64,000 nucleotides of DNA from Vibrio nigripulchritudo ATCC 27043 (GCF_000222685.1 NZ_AFWJ01000112.1:124001-188000); one strand, 5' to 3'. Shown: positions 10,521 to 20,453, counted from the stretch's first letter. Program-made: numbers and translations. Notes: generated from the sequence alone by a model not told the origin.

Positions 10521-10567
10521 CATTTTACAACCTCTACTTCTTAAATCCCTTTAAATCATTGAGTTAG

Positions 10568-10972
<405 letters not shown>

Positions 10973-10990
10973 GGGATTGGGGATATTATT

Positions 10991-12220
10991 ATGGAACTAT
11001 CAGTAACAGTAGCTGAACTCAGATATGCACTAGACACCTTTTTCTTCCTCATTTCAGGTGCATTGGTTATGTGGATGGCAGCGGGCTTTGCCATGCTAGA
11101 GGCGGGGCTTGTACGCTCTAAAAACACCACAGAAATTTTAACGAAAAACGTGTGCTTGTACGCGATTGCCTGTACCACATTCTTGCTTGTGGGCTACAAC
11201 ATTATGTACGTTGATAATGCAGAAGGGGGCTGGTTACCATCCTTTGGTGCCTTGATTGGTACTCAGGGTGAAGGTGCCGATCACTCACTTGAGTCCGACT
11301 TCTTCTTCCAGGTAGTGTTTGTTGCAACTGCGATGTCCGTTGTATCCGGTGCAGTCGCTGAGCGAATGAAGCTTTGGTCTTTCCTAATCTTCTCAGCCGT
11401 CCTGACTGCCTTTATTTACCCAATGGAAGGTTACTGGACATGGGGCGGTGGTTTCCTTGCAGAAGCAGGTTTCAGTGACTTCGCTGGCTCAGGTATTGTT
11501 CATATGGCTGGTGCCGCAGCAGCGTTAGCGGGTGTGGTTCTTCTGGGGGCTCGTAAAGGTAAGTACGGAAAAAATGGTGAGATTTATCCAATCCCGGGCT
11601 CAAACATGCCTTTGGCAACGCTTGGTACATTCATCCTATGGTTTGGCTGGTTCGGCTTTAACGGCGGCTCACAGTTAATGGTTTCAGACTTTGAAAACGC
11701 AACAGCGGTAGGTCAAATCTTCCTGAACACTAACGCAGCGGCAGCAGCAGGTGCAATTGCAGCACTGCTAGTGTGTAAAACAACTTGGGGCAAAGCTGAC
11801 CTGACTATGGTGCTTAATGGTGCATTGGCTGGTCTAGTTGCCATCACTGCTGACCCGCTATCTCCTTCTCCGTTAGTGGCTGTTGGTATCGGTGTAGCGG
11901 CAGGTGCGCTTGTTGTATTCAGCATTGTTGCGATGGACAAAGTGAAAATCGATGACCCAGTTGGTGCGATATCAGTTCACGGTGTATGTGGCTTGTTTGG
12001 TTTGATGATGGTGCCTGTCAGCAATGCAGATGCGGCTTTCTCAACTCAGCTATTGGGCGCAGCGGTTATCTTTGGCTGGGTCTTCGGAGCAAGCCTGGTC
12101 GTGTGGTATGTACTGAAAGTAACTATGGGTATTCGAGTTTCTGAAGAGGAAGAACTGGAAGGTATGGACATGCACGATTGTGGTGTCGGTGCGTACCCTG
12201 AGTTTGTCTCAGTGAAGTAA
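10991..12220 (+). CDS. amtB: Ammonium transporter AmtB
   Basis: Inner-membrane ammonium channel (Amt/MEP/Rh family), 409 residues with about eleven hydrophobic segments. The twin pore histidines appear in IVHMAGAAAAL (about residue 170) and SVHGVCGLFG (about 325). The first predicted segment begins near residue 12, so there is no long signal peptide. It works with GlnK, encoded just upstream, which plugs the pore after ammonium shock. A terminator follows. Confidence 0.96.
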   Translation: MELSVTVAELRYALDTFFFLISGALVMWMAAGFAMLEAGLVRSKNTTEILTKNVCLYAIACTTFLLVGYNIMYVDNAEGGWLPSFGALIGTQGEGADHSLESDFFFQVVFVATAMSVVSGAVAERMKLWSFLIFSAVLTAFIYPMEGYWTWGGGFLAEAGFSDFAGSGIVHMAGAAAALAGVVLLGARKGKYGKNGEIYPIPGSNMPLATLGTFILWFGWFGFNGGSQLMVSDFENATAVGQIFLNTNAAAAAGAIAALLVCKTTWGKADLTMVLNGALAGLVAITADPLSPSPLVAVGIGVAAGALVVFSIVAMDKVKIDDPVGAISVHGVCGLFGLMMVPVSNADAAFSTQLLGAAVIFGWVFGASLVVWYVLKVTMGIRVSEEEELEGMDMHDCGVGAYPEFVSVK

Positions 12221-12265
12221 TATAAGATCTGAGACGAAACAAATCGTTACTAAATTTAATGATAG

Positions 12266-12291
12266 ACCTGTCAGAAATGGCAGGTTTTTTT
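12266..12291 (+). terminator. Terminator after amtB
   Basis: ACCTGTC / GGCAGGT stem (one G-U pair) with a short loop and seven T. Confidence 0.8.
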
Positions 12292-12313
12292 GATCTTGAT
12301 ACAGAATGGATGA

Positions 12314-12369
12314 TTGTCAACCGAAGGAGTTTGAATATAATAAGGCGACTGATAAACATTATCATTATT
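12314..12369 (+). promoter_or_regulatory. Fur-controlled promoter of the iron(III) ABC operon
   Basis: A -35 TTGTCA (12314-12319), a 16-base spacer and a perfect -10 TATAAT (12336-12341) are followed by a Fur box GATAAACATTATCATTATT at 12351-12369. The box matches the 19-base consensus GATAATGATAATCATTATC at 15 positions. It covers the expected transcription start, so iron-loaded Fur should repress strongly. Confidence 0.8.
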
Positions 12370-12391
12370 GCTTTCATAAAGGACTAAAACG

Positions 12392-13405
12392 ATGAAAAAA
12401 CTGCTGACTCTTTCAGCCATCGCGTGTGGTGTTATTGCTCCTTCTGCTATGGCCGCTGAAGAAGTGAACGTATACTCTTACCGTCAGCCTTTCTTGGTTG
12501 AACCAATGTTTAAAGAGTTCACTAAAGAAACGGGTATCAAAGTAAACGTTAAATTCGCTAAAAAAGGTCTGGCTGAAAAGCTGGCTCAGGAAGGTGAATA
12601 CAGCCCAGCAGACGTTATCCTAACTGTAGACATCAGCCGTCTTGCAGAACTGTCTAAAAAAGGTCTAGTTCAGCCAGTAAACAGCGATGTAATCGAAGCA
12701 AACATTCCTGCTCAATACCAAGACGACAATAACGAGTGGTTCGGTATCACGACTCGTGCTCGTAACGTTTACTCTTCTCGTGACCGTGTTGGTAAGCTAG
12801 GCGAAGACTTCACTTACGAAGATCTAGCTAAGCCTGAATTCAAAGGCAAAATCTGTACTCGTAGCGGTAAGCACCCTTACAACGTATCTCTAATCTCTTC
12901 TATGATTGCTCACAAAGGTGAAGCGGCAACGAAAACTTGGCTAGAAGGCGTGAAGGCAAACCTTGCACGTACTCCACAAGGTAACGACCGTGCACAGGTT
13001 AAAGCGATCAAAGAAGGTCTATGTGACGTTTCTCTGGGTAACAGCTACTACCTAGGCAAGATGGTAAACAACGAAGAGCAAAAAGCTTGGGCTGAAGCGG
13101 TTTACATCAACTTCCCTAACCAAAAAGCAGCGGGTACTCACGTAAACATCAGTGGTATGGCTATGGCGAAACACTCGCCAAACAAAGCAAACGCTAAGAA
13201 ACTGATGGAATTCCTAACGAAAGACAAAGCTCAGTCTATGTACGCTGAAGTTAACTTCGAATACCCAGTTAAAGCGGGTGTTAAGCGTTCTGAGCTAGTT
13301 GCTTCTTGGGGTGACTTCAAAGCGGACACTATCTCGCTTGAAGAAATCGCAGCTAACCACTCTAAAGCGATCAAACTTCTAGACGAAGTTAAATTCGATC
13401 TGTAA
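12392..13405 (+). CDS. fbpA: Iron(III) ABC transporter, periplasmic binding protein (FbpA/FutA type)
   Basis: Ferric-ion binding protein of the SBP family 1 (transferrin-like) class; it delivers Fe3+ to the FbpBC transporter. It has 337 residues with a cleavable signal peptide (MKKLLTLSAI..., cleavage after AMA near 22). The mature N-terminus EEVNVYSYRQP is typical of FutA/FbpA. The paired tyrosines in NSYYLGKM near residue 218 are the expected iron ligands. Codon use is strongly optimised, consistent with high expression relative to the membrane components. A structured spacer separates it from the permease gene. Confidence 0.93.
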   Translation: MKKLLTLSAIACGVIAPSAMAAEEVNVYSYRQPFLVEPMFKEFTKETGIKVNVKFAKKGLAEKLAQEGEYSPADVILTVDISRLAELSKKGLVQPVNSDVIEANIPAQYQDDNNEWFGITTRARNVYSSRDRVGKLGEDFTYEDLAKPEFKGKICTRSGKHPYNVSLISSMIAHKGEAATKTWLEGVKANLARTPQGNDRAQVKAIKEGLCDVSLGNSYYLGKMVNNEEQKAWAEAVYINFPNQKAAGTHVNISGMAMAKHSPNKANAKKLMEFLTKDKAQSMYAEVNFEYPVKAGVKRSELVASWGDFKADTISLEEIAANHSKAIKLLDEVKFDL

Positions 13406-13448
13406 TGCGAAACATTTGCTCAATCTCTTAGGTTGAGCATATGGTTCT

Positions 13449-13534
13449 AAAGCCATCATAAGCAGTGTAGATAGTAGTAACTATAAGATGTTACTTACTT
13501 CTTTCATTGTTAATGATGGCTTTGTTAGTTTTTA
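13449..13534 (+). ncRNA. Nested hairpin in the fbpA-fbpB spacer (putative attenuator or processing element)
   Basis: The outer stem AAAGCCATCAT (13449-13459) pairs perfectly with ATGATGGCTTT (13513-13523). Inside it AGTAAC (13476-13481) pairs with GTTACT (13490-13495). GTTAGTTTTTA follows, giving a terminator-like T-rich tail. A smaller hairpin, GCTCAA/TTGAGC, lies just upstream (13419-13439). Such structures after a binding-protein gene usually stabilise its mRNA and reduce read-through into the permease genes; a true regulator is possible. Confidence 0.5.
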
Positions 13535-13660
13535 GGGATTGAAAAGCAAAATGAGAGTCGTTTTGATATACTTTCCTAAATACCATGTTTTCTATTAGGG
13601 ATATAAAGTGTCTTGGCGACAGGAGCCTCGCATTTTGTATTGCTGTAAAGTCGCTGGGCA

Positions 13661-15283
13661 ATGAAAGAAAATCATACCACTTGGAAAGTCGGCAGCTGGA
13701 GTGTGGCTGGGCTGTTGGCGCTACCGATAATCGCCATTTTTTATATGTCCATCGGTGAATCGGAAATCTTTCCACATCTGATGAGCACAGTACTGCCAAT
13801 TTATATTGCCAACACCATTAAACTGGTCACCGGAGTCATGCTGTTGTCACTGTTACTGGGGGTTCCCAGTGCCTGGCTAATGGCCATGTGTAAGCTTCCG
13901 ACCGAGAGAATTTTGCAGTGGGCACTGGTGCTTCCATTGGCAATGCCCAGCTATATCGTGGCATACGTTTACACCGACTGGTTTGACTTTCCCGGACCTA
14001 TTCAAATGCTCCTCCGTGATCTTACGGGGTGGGGACCAGGCGAATACTGGTTTCCAGACATTCGAACACTCACTGGTGCAGTCATAGTTCTGGCACTGGT
14101 TCTTTACCCTTATGTTTACCTGCTCGGGCGAGCAGCGTTTATGGAGCAGAACGTTTCTCTGCTTCAGTCTGCAAGATTACTTAAGTGCTCACCTCTGACG
14201 AGTTTTTTCAGAATCTCTCTACCTTTAGCCAGACCTTCTATTGCTGTTGGGCTTTCTCTGGTGGCGATGGAAACCATTGGCGATTTCGGAACTGTTAATT
14301 ACTTTGCTGTTCACACATTAACGACCGCGGTTTACGATACGTGGCTCGACCATTCGGAGCTTTCAGCCGCAGCAAAAATCTCATCCATCATGCTGGTGGT
14401 AGTGGTGCTACTGATCAGTGCCGAGCGATACAGCCGCCGCCGTCAGAAACTTTTTCAGTCCCAGTTTAATAGCCATGAAGACGTACGTTACGAGCTGCAA
14501 GGCTGGAAAAAGTGGGCGGCGCTCACCTGGTGTTGGGGGCTGGTTGCCGTTGCGTTTGCACTTCCTCTGCTTCAACTCGGTTCTTACGCCTATACTTATT
14601 TTGCTCAGAGCTGGACGGAAGAATTTCGCCAGTACTCCATTAATAGCTTGCAGGTTTCTTTGTCTGCCGCGGTGATAGGTGTGGCTGTCGCTTTGGTAGT
14701 GAATTTCTGCCAACGCGTTAATCCCGGTCGCAACAGCGTCATGTCGATGCGATTTTCCTCCATGGGATACGCCGTTCCTGGGACGGTTCTCGCCATAGGT
14801 GTGATGACGTTTGTGACCCGAGTGGAGCATGGCATCAATGATTTTGCTAAATGGATGGAGTGGGCACCTCCGGGGCTGTTCTTTTCCGGCTCAATGCTTG
14901 CACTGATTTTTGCCATGGTTGTACGTTTTTCCGCTGTGGCGATTGGCAGCATCGAAAGCAGCATGAATAAGATATCGCCTTCTCTCGATATGGCGACTCG
15001 CACCATGGGGTGCAATGCCAACGAGATGCTGAGAAGAATTCATTTACCGCTGGTACGTCGTGGTGCGTTGATCGCTGGTCTTCTCGTGTTTATTGAATGT
15101 ATGAAAGAGCTTAATGCCTCTTTACTGCTTCGCCCATTTAACTTCGAGACGCTGGCGACATACGTGTATAACTACGCATCAGACGAACAGCTAGAGCTGG
15201 CGGCAATGCCAGCCGTTTTATTGGTACTTGTGGGACTTATCCCCTTGATTATGGTTAACCGTTCACTGGAGCAAAATCACTGA
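13661..15283 (+). CDS. fbpB: Iron(III) ABC transporter permease (FbpB type)
   Basis: Inner-membrane permease of 540 residues made of two fused BPD_transp_1 halves with about twelve membrane segments. This is the usual architecture for Fe3+ (SfuB/FbpB) permeases, where one chain forms both halves of the channel. An in-frame TAA four codons before the ATG excludes an upstream start; the ribosome-binding site is weak. Its TGA overlaps the ATG of the ATPase gene by one base (TGATG), indicating coupling. The 255-base gap to fbpA holds a strong RNA structure. Confidence 0.93.
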   Translation: MKENHTTWKVGSWSVAGLLALPIIAIFYMSIGESEIFPHLMSTVLPIYIANTIKLVTGVMLLSLLLGVPSAWLMAMCKLPTERILQWALVLPLAMPSYIVAYVYTDWFDFPGPIQMLLRDLTGWGPGEYWFPDIRTLTGAVIVLALVLYPYVYLLGRAAFMEQNVSLLQSARLLKCSPLTSFFRISLPLARPSIAVGLSLVAMETIGDFGTVNYFAVHTLTTAVYDTWLDHSELSAAAKISSIMLVVVVLLISAERYSRRRQKLFQSQFNSHEDVRYELQGWKKWAALTWCWGLVAVAFALPLLQLGSYAYTYFAQSWTEEFRQYSINSLQVSLSAAVIGVAVALVVNFCQRVNPGRNSVMSMRFSSMGYAVPGTVLAIGVMTFVTRVEHGINDFAKWMEWAPPGLFFSGSMLALIFAMVVRFSAVAIGSIESSMNKISPSLDMATRTMGCNANEMLRRIHLPLVRRGALIAGLLVFIECMKELNASLLLRPFNFETLATYVYNYASDEQLELAAMPAVLLVLVGLIPLIMVNRSLEQNH

Positions 15284-16311
15284 TGAGTTGCGCATTAACT
15301 ATTGAAAACCTGACGTGTAAGTACCAAACGCAGACGGTGCTGGAATCATTATCCCTCACCGTTCAGCATGGCGAGATCGTTTGCTTACTTGGTGCCAGTG
15401 GTTGCGGAAAAACCACCTTATTGAAAGCCATTGCCGGGTTACTTCCTCTTGCTAGCGGAACCATGACACTCAATTGCCAGACCATAGATAACGGCAAGGA
15501 CTGGATCCCGCCAGAGAAGCGAAATATTGGCATGATCTTCCAGGATTATGCGTTGTTTCCTCATCTAACCGTTGAGCAGAACGTTGGGTTTGGGTTACGT
15601 ACTGCGAGCGAGAGTGAAAAGCACGCAAAAGTGCAGGAGATGTTGAAGCTAGTCAAACTGGATGAATTTGGTGATCGGTTCCCGCATCAGTTATCAGGTG
15701 GTCAGCAACAGCGTGTGGCGATAGCCCGTTCACTGGCGTACAAGCCAGATCTTCTGCTTTTGGATGAACCATTTTCTAATATCGATACGCAAGTTCGCCA
15801 TGAATTGATCCGCGAAATTCGTAAGATCTTTAAGGCACAGGGAGTGACCGCGATCTTTGTGACCCATAGCCGTGAAGAAGCCTTCGCGTTTTCCGACAAA
15901 ATGGCGGTGATGAACAACGGTGTTATCGAGCAGTTTGGCAGTGCCTCAGAACTGTATTACCAGCCATCCAGTAAGTTTGTGGCAGATTTTCTTGGAGGCG
16001 GCAGTTACCTACCAGCCAAGCGAGTGTCTACCGATAAATTTGATACCGCGTTCGGAGTGTTAGGTGCGCTAGCGCAAGCAGAGATTCATGTCGATCAAGA
16101 ATGTGAGCTGTTATTAAGACCTCAGCACATCAAGGTTAGCGCTGCAGATGAAAGCAGCATACAGATCCTGGAACAGCAGTTTATGGGCGATCACTGTCGA
16201 TATGTGATTGAGGCTAATGGAACTCGCCTTATCGCCAGTTCTTCTGAGGCTCTGGATATCAACCAGAAGGTCAATGTACAGATTGAATCCGATGGCGTGT
16301 TAGCGTTTTAA
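15283..16311 (+). CDS. fbpC: Iron(III) ABC transporter ATP-binding protein (FbpC type)
   Basis: Cytoplasmic ATPase that powers the ferric importer. It has 342 residues. Walker A is GASGCGKTT (about 37-45), the Q-loop IFQDYALFPH, the signature LSGGQQQRVAIARSLA (about 135), Walker B LLLLDEPFSNID (about 160), and the switch histidine sits in VTHSREEAF. A C-terminal TOBE-like regulatory domain follows, as in the MalK/FbpC group. It is coupled to fbpB by a one-base overlap and closes the operon before a bidirectional terminator. Confidence 0.95.
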   Translation: MSCALTIENLTCKYQTQTVLESLSLTVQHGEIVCLLGASGCGKTTLLKAIAGLLPLASGTMTLNCQTIDNGKDWIPPEKRNIGMIFQDYALFPHLTVEQNVGFGLRTASESEKHAKVQEMLKLVKLDEFGDRFPHQLSGGQQQRVAIARSLAYKPDLLLLDEPFSNIDTQVRHELIREIRKIFKAQGVTAIFVTHSREEAFAFSDKMAVMNNGVIEQFGSASELYYQPSSKFVADFLGGGSYLPAKRVSTDKFDTAFGVLGALAQAEIHVDQECELLLRPQHIKVSAADESSIQILEQQFMGDHCRYVIEANGTRLIASSSEALDINQKVNVQIESDGVLAF

Positions 16312-16361
16312 TACCAGCTACTTACCACGATTGGTAGAACATCAATCTGAGAAGAAAAGAG

Positions 16362-16390
16362 AAAGCCCAGCAAACGCTGGGCTTTGATTT
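16362..16390. terminator. Bidirectional terminator between fbpC and the chb cluster
   Basis: Perfect stem AAAGCCCAGC / GCTGGGCTTT with loop AAAC. T-rich sequence lies on both sides (GATTTTGG on +, CTCTTTTCTTCTC on -), so it can serve fbpC and the convergent mutase gene. Confidence 0.8.
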
Positions 16391-16427
16391 TGGACCTATA
16401 GGGGTATATCACCAGTCTAACGGCGAA

Positions 16428-16492
16428 CACTGAATAGTGACTAGCTATTCAGTGCGTCCAAAACACTTTATACAACAATTGTGACAATTGTT
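16428..16492 (-). repeat. Two adjacent inverted repeats downstream of the phosphohexomutase gene
   Basis: CACTGAATAG (16428-16437) is the perfect inverse of CTATTCAGTG (16445-16454), loop TGACTAG. AACAATTG (16474-16481) is the perfect inverse of CAATTGTT (16485-16492), loop TGA. Neither has a T-tract. They would lie in the 3' untranslated region of the chb operon and could protect its end from exonucleases. Confidence 0.5.
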
Positions 16493-16500
16493 TTGTATGA

Positions 16501-17913
16501 TTAAAGAGAAAGGAATGCTTTTACTTGTGCCACAGCGGCTTCAGCGCTTTCCTTGTCTTCCATTTCAGAGAAGATTCTCAGCAGAGGTTCTGTCCCAGAG
16601 AATCGGGCAATGACCCATCCGCCATTTTTGAAGTAGACCTTAGCGCCATCTTCATAACTGACTTTCTCAATTTCAAAATCGAAATCGGGCAGTTGCTTCT
16701 CTACATAAATCTTGTTGTACAACGCTTCTTTTTGCGCAGGCTTAAATGTGCAATCGCCCTCTGCTGTATAAGCGTAGCCATACTTACCGTAAATTTCATC
16801 CAAAAGCTCAGAAAGTTTCTTTCCTGTGACGCTTACCATCTCAACCAGTAAACTTGATGCAAACACACCGTCTTTACCTTTGATGTGACCACGAATGGTC
16901 AAGCCACCTGAACTTTCACCACCGATAAGTGAGTCGTCGGCTTCCATTTGAGAACTGATGTGCTTAAAGCCTACAGGAACCTCAAAGCTTTTCTCGCCGT
17001 GATCGGCTGCGATTTTGTCTAGGATATGCGTGGTCGCAATGTTACGAACCACAGAGCCTGACCAACCTTTGTATTTCAGCAGGTAGTAGTAAAGCAGCAT
17101 CAGCACTTCGTTCGGATGAATGAAGTTACCTTTTTCATCAATGATGCCTAAGCGGTCCGCATCTCCATCGGTACCAATGCCGATGTCATAGCCTTCTGCT
17201 GCCACCAAGTGTTTTAGGCGATACAGGGTTGCCGCACTAGGTGATGGCATTAAACCGCCAAAATCGGGGTTTTTACCATCATTGATTACGTCTACATCAC
17301 AACGACCGTTGATCAACACCGTCTGAAGTGCGTTTTTGGCTACGCCGAACATTGGGTCAATCAATACGCGCAGATTGGCTTTTTTGATTGCTTCGATGTC
17401 GATGAAGTTAATGATGGAATCGACAAACTCATTCATTGGGTTAATTTCAAGAATGGTCTTGTCTTCTACCGCTTGTTCAAAGTCGACGCTCTTAACATTT
17501 TCTAGAGTCAGATTCGCAATCTGTTCTTCGATCTTCTGCGTGATGATTTCATCCGCATCGCGACCGCCTTCAATGAATACCTTGATGCCGTTGTAATCTG
17601 CCGGGTTGTGAGATGCTGTAATACACGCTGAGTAAGCACATCCCATTTCTTTGGCTTTGAACATCACAATTGGGGTAGGGACAAACTTGTTGATAAAGCT
17701 AACCGTAATACCATTGGCTGCCAATACTTCGGCAAACCAATGACCAGCTTTATCGGAAAGGAAGCGACGGTCGTAACCGACGACAAATCCTTTGTCTTCC
17801 ACCTTCTCGTTTAACATGATATTGGCAACGGCCTGAGCCACTAAACGAACATTGTTTTTAGTGAACTCTTCACCGATAAAGGCGCGCCAGCCACCTGTAC
17901 CGAACTTAATCAT
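16501..17913 (-). CDS. Phosphohexomutase (GlcNAc-1-P to GlcNAc-6-P in chitobiose use)
   Basis: Alpha-D-phosphohexomutase family, 470 residues. The phospho-serine loop is TASHNPADYNG (Ser101), the metal loop GDADRLG, the sugar loop GESSGG, and the phosphate-binding loop [11 protein letters not shown] near the C-terminus. It is the ortholog of VC0611. In the chitin cluster its likely job is to convert GlcNAc-1-phosphate, released by the adjacent chitobiose phosphorylase, into GlcNAc-6-phosphate. The product is inferred from context; glucose or mannose phosphates are alternative substrates. It lies last in the operon, after a partial terminator. Confidence 0.9.
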   Translation of the reverse strand: MIKFGTGGWRAFIGEEFTKNNVRLVAQAVANIMLNEKVEDKGFVVGYDRRFLSDKAGHWFAEVLAANGITVSFINKFVPTPIVMFKAKEMGCAYSACITASHNPADYNGIKVFIEGGRDADEIITQKIEEQIANLTLENVKSVDFEQAVEDKTILEINPMNEFVDSIINFIDIEAIKKANLRVLIDPMFGVAKNALQTVLINGRCDVDVINDGKNPDFGGLMPSPSAATLYRLKHLVAAEGYDIGIGTDGDADRLGIIDEKGNFIHPNEVLMLLYYYLLKYKGWSGSVVRNIATTHILDKIAADHGEKSFEVPVGFKHISSQMEADDSLIGGESSGGLTIRGHIKGKDGVFASSLLVEMVSVTGKKLSELLDEIYGKYGYAYTAEGDCTFKPAQKEALYNKIYVEKQLPDFDFEIEKVSYEDGAKVYFKNGGWVIARFSGTEPLLRIFSEMEDKESAEAAVAQVKAFLSL

Positions 17914-17952
17914 ATTAAAATCCTATTTCTCTCCGTGGCTCACAATGAACCA

Positions 17953-17983
17953 AAATCAAAAGGGTGGGAGAAAACCTCCCACC
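17953..17983 (-). terminator. Internal terminator between chitobiose phosphorylase and mutase genes
   Basis: On the minus strand GGTGGGAG / CTCCCACC forms a perfect 8-bp stem followed by CTTTTGATTTT. It would partly uncouple the mutase gene from the upstream operon. Confidence 0.65.
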
Positions 17984-17991
17984 AAAAAAAG

Positions 17992-20397
17992 TTAGCCAAG
18001 GACAACAACAACGTCGTTTACGCTGCCTTCAGCCAGAACAGGGATAACGCCGTCAAACGCTTCGCCATTTACAGTAATAGATTTCACGCCTTTGCTGACA
18101 GAATCAGGGTTTTGTACCGAGATGTTGTACGTAGCGCCACGCCATTGACGAGTCACTTCAAAGCCCGGCCAGTCTGTTGGGATACAAGGATCGACCGTCA
18201 GACCTTCGAAGCCAGTTCGAACACCCAGAATGAAGTTGGTTACGGCAAAGTAAGCCCAGCCAGACGTACCTGTTAACCATGGGTGGTTTGCACGGCCGTG
18301 ATCCTGATGGTCACGTCCCATAATGAACTGTACGTATGAGTATGGTTCAGCGATTCGTTTCTCGATGATGTCGTTCTGGTTGTACGGGTTCAGTGCGTCG
18401 TAGAACTTCATTGCACGGTCACCACGACCCAGTTTCGCTTCTGCTACCCATGCCCATGGGTTCGGGTGAGAGAAGATAGCACCGTTCTCTTTTACGCCTT
18501 GGTAAACACGAGTCACGAAGCCAATGTCATCATTCGGTGTTGCGAATGATGGAGCGTTTAGGTGCAAGCCATACTCAGAGAACAGGTTCTCATCAACCGC
18601 GTCCATTGCTTTCTCGCCACGTTCTTGAGAAACCGCACCAGAAAGTACTGCTAGCGTGTTTGACTCTAGGTGGATACGACCTTCAGTTTGTTGCGCCGTA
18701 CCAATCTTGTCGCCGTTCTTCGTCAGACCACGGATGTACCAACCACCCTCGTCGTCCCAAAGGTGCGTTTCACACGCTTCGCGAACGTTGGCTGCCATTT
18801 CGGTGTACTTGGCTACGTCTTCATTTGCGCCACGGTATTTCGCTAGGTCAATGAACTCTTGTAGAGCCCAGAAGTGTAGGAACGACACCATTGAAGACTC
18901 ACCGCCGCCAAGGTTCAGACAGTCATTCCAGTCTGCGCGCAGCCCTTTACAGATGCCTGTTTGACCTACATATTCCGCAGAGAAATCCAACGCCGCTTTC
19001 ATGTGCTCGTAAACTGTGGCTTCACCGCCGTCTGCGTATGGGATGACTTCGTCAAAGAAGTTCTCTTCACCAGTTTCCATCACGTACTTACAGATGGTTG
19101 GAACCAACCATAGGTGGTCGTCAGAACAGGTGTCTTCGATTCCGTGAATCTTGTCTTCGTCAGATGGAGTCGGAACGACTGTTGGTGACTTAGAAGGTTC
19201 AACGTCTGCTTTTTCAGGATCGAACCAGTCAGGATCGAACAGGTGCAGACCGTAGCCAGCTTTCACCTGACCGCGTAGGAGATCCACAAGACGTTTGCGA
19301 GTCATGCCTGCGTTTGAGTGAGGAACCGAAATCGCGTCCTGCGCGGTATCGCGGTAACCCAGACCAGTACGACCACCCACTTCGATGAAAGAAGCAAAGC
19401 GAGACCAGACTACACAGGTTTCTGCTTGGTATAGGGTCCAAGCGTTGATCATGGTATCCAGACCTTCGTTTGGCGATTTCACCTGGAATTTCGCACAGCG
19501 CTCATCCCAGTGAGCTTTGATACCCGCAAATGAAGCGTCAACTTCGTTAAGATCCTGGTACTTAGTACGCAGGCGCTCACCGTTGCCTTTACCAATACCC
19601 AGAATGTAGGCAAAACGCACTTCTTCACCAGGCTGGATAGTGAACTGCTTATGCAGAGAACCACAGTGGTTGTAACAGGTTTGAGCCGTGTTAGAACATT
19701 TGCCATTTTCTACAGCGATCGGGTTAGCTTCGTCACGGTAAAGACCTAAGAAGCTATCGCGCTGACCGTCGTAAGAATCCGGAGAGAAAGTGGATGCCAG
19801 GTAGTAGAAACCTTCAAAATCGTTGGTGTTGTAGTACAGGTCGTACTCAATCACGCCATCTTTATATTCAGTGCCTGCTGAGTACAGAGACATTTGGTGG
19901 TTCTGATTATCAGACTGGATATGGCTGAAAGAAAACTCAACAAATGAGAACGCACTGATCGTACGAGGTTTGTCTGAGGTGTTCTTGATAACCACATCCC
20001 AGATCTCGGCATCTTCGCCTTTTGGCACGAATAGCGTTTTGGTTGCCGTAATGCCTGCATACTCACATTTGAATTTAGAGTAAGAAAGACCATGACGAAC
20101 TTCGTAAGTCGCTTCATCAAGGCTTTTTGCTACTGGCTGCCATGAAATTGACCAGTAGTCACCCGTTTCGTCGTCACGCAGGTAAACGTAATGTCCTGGG
20201 CGATCGAACGTTGCGTTCGGGCGGAATTTTGTCACGCGGTTGTATTCCGGTGAATTGTAGAAAGAGTAGCCGCCTGCATTGTGAGAAATAACAGTACAGA
20301 ACTTTTCCGTTCCTAGGTAGTTTGTCCATGGCGCTGGTACGTCTGGACGCGTAATGACATATTCACGATTATCGTTATCGAAATAGCCGTATTTCAT
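17992..20397 (-). CDS. chbP: N,N'-diacetylchitobiose phosphorylase (GH94)
   Basis: Cytoplasmic inverting phosphorylase that splits (GlcNAc)2 with phosphate into GlcNAc-1-P and GlcNAc, saving one ATP per disaccharide. Its 801 residues match the characterised Vibrio enzymes (V. proteolyticus and V. furnissii ChbP). The general acid Asp492 lies in ADWNDCLNLGGG, at the number reported for V. proteolyticus. The N-terminal beta-sandwich and C-terminal (alpha/alpha)6 barrel order of GH94 fits. There is no signal peptide. It is preceded by the GH20 gene and followed by an internal terminator and the mutase gene. Confidence 0.95.
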   Translation of the reverse strand: MKYGYFDNDNREYVITRPDVPAPWTNYLGTEKFCTVISHNAGGYSFYNSPEYNRVTKFRPNATFDRPGHYVYLRDDETGDYWSISWQPVAKSLDEATYEVRHGLSYSKFKCEYAGITATKTLFVPKGEDAEIWDVVIKNTSDKPRTISAFSFVEFSFSHIQSDNQNHQMSLYSAGTEYKDGVIEYDLYYNTNDFEGFYYLASTFSPDSYDGQRDSFLGLYRDEANPIAVENGKCSNTAQTCYNHCGSLHKQFTIQPGEEVRFAYILGIGKGNGERLRTKYQDLNEVDASFAGIKAHWDERCAKFQVKSPNEGLDTMINAWTLYQAETCVVWSRFASFIEVGGRTGLGYRDTAQDAISVPHSNAGMTRKRLVDLLRGQVKAGYGLHLFDPDWFDPEKADVEPSKSPTVVPTPSDEDKIHGIEDTCSDDHLWLVPTICKYVMETGEENFFDEVIPYADGGEATVYEHMKAALDFSAEYVGQTGICKGLRADWNDCLNLGGGESSMVSFLHFWALQEFIDLAKYRGANEDVAKYTEMAANVREACETHLWDDEGGWYIRGLTKNGDKIGTAQQTEGRIHLESNTLAVLSGAVSQERGEKAMDAVDENLFSEYGLHLNAPSFATPNDDIGFVTRVYQGVKENGAIFSHPNPWAWVAEAKLGRGDRAMKFYDALNPYNQNDIIEKRIAEPYSYVQFIMGRDHQDHGRANHPWLTGTSGWAYFAVTNFILGVRTGFEGLTVDPCIPTDWPGFEVTRQWRGATYNISVQNPDSVSKGVKSITVNGEAFDGVIPVLAEGSVNDVVVVLG

Positions 20398-20453
20398 GGT
20401 TCTTTCCTTTTAAACAAACTGCGAAGGAGTGCAGTAAAAACTAGTAATTCCGT

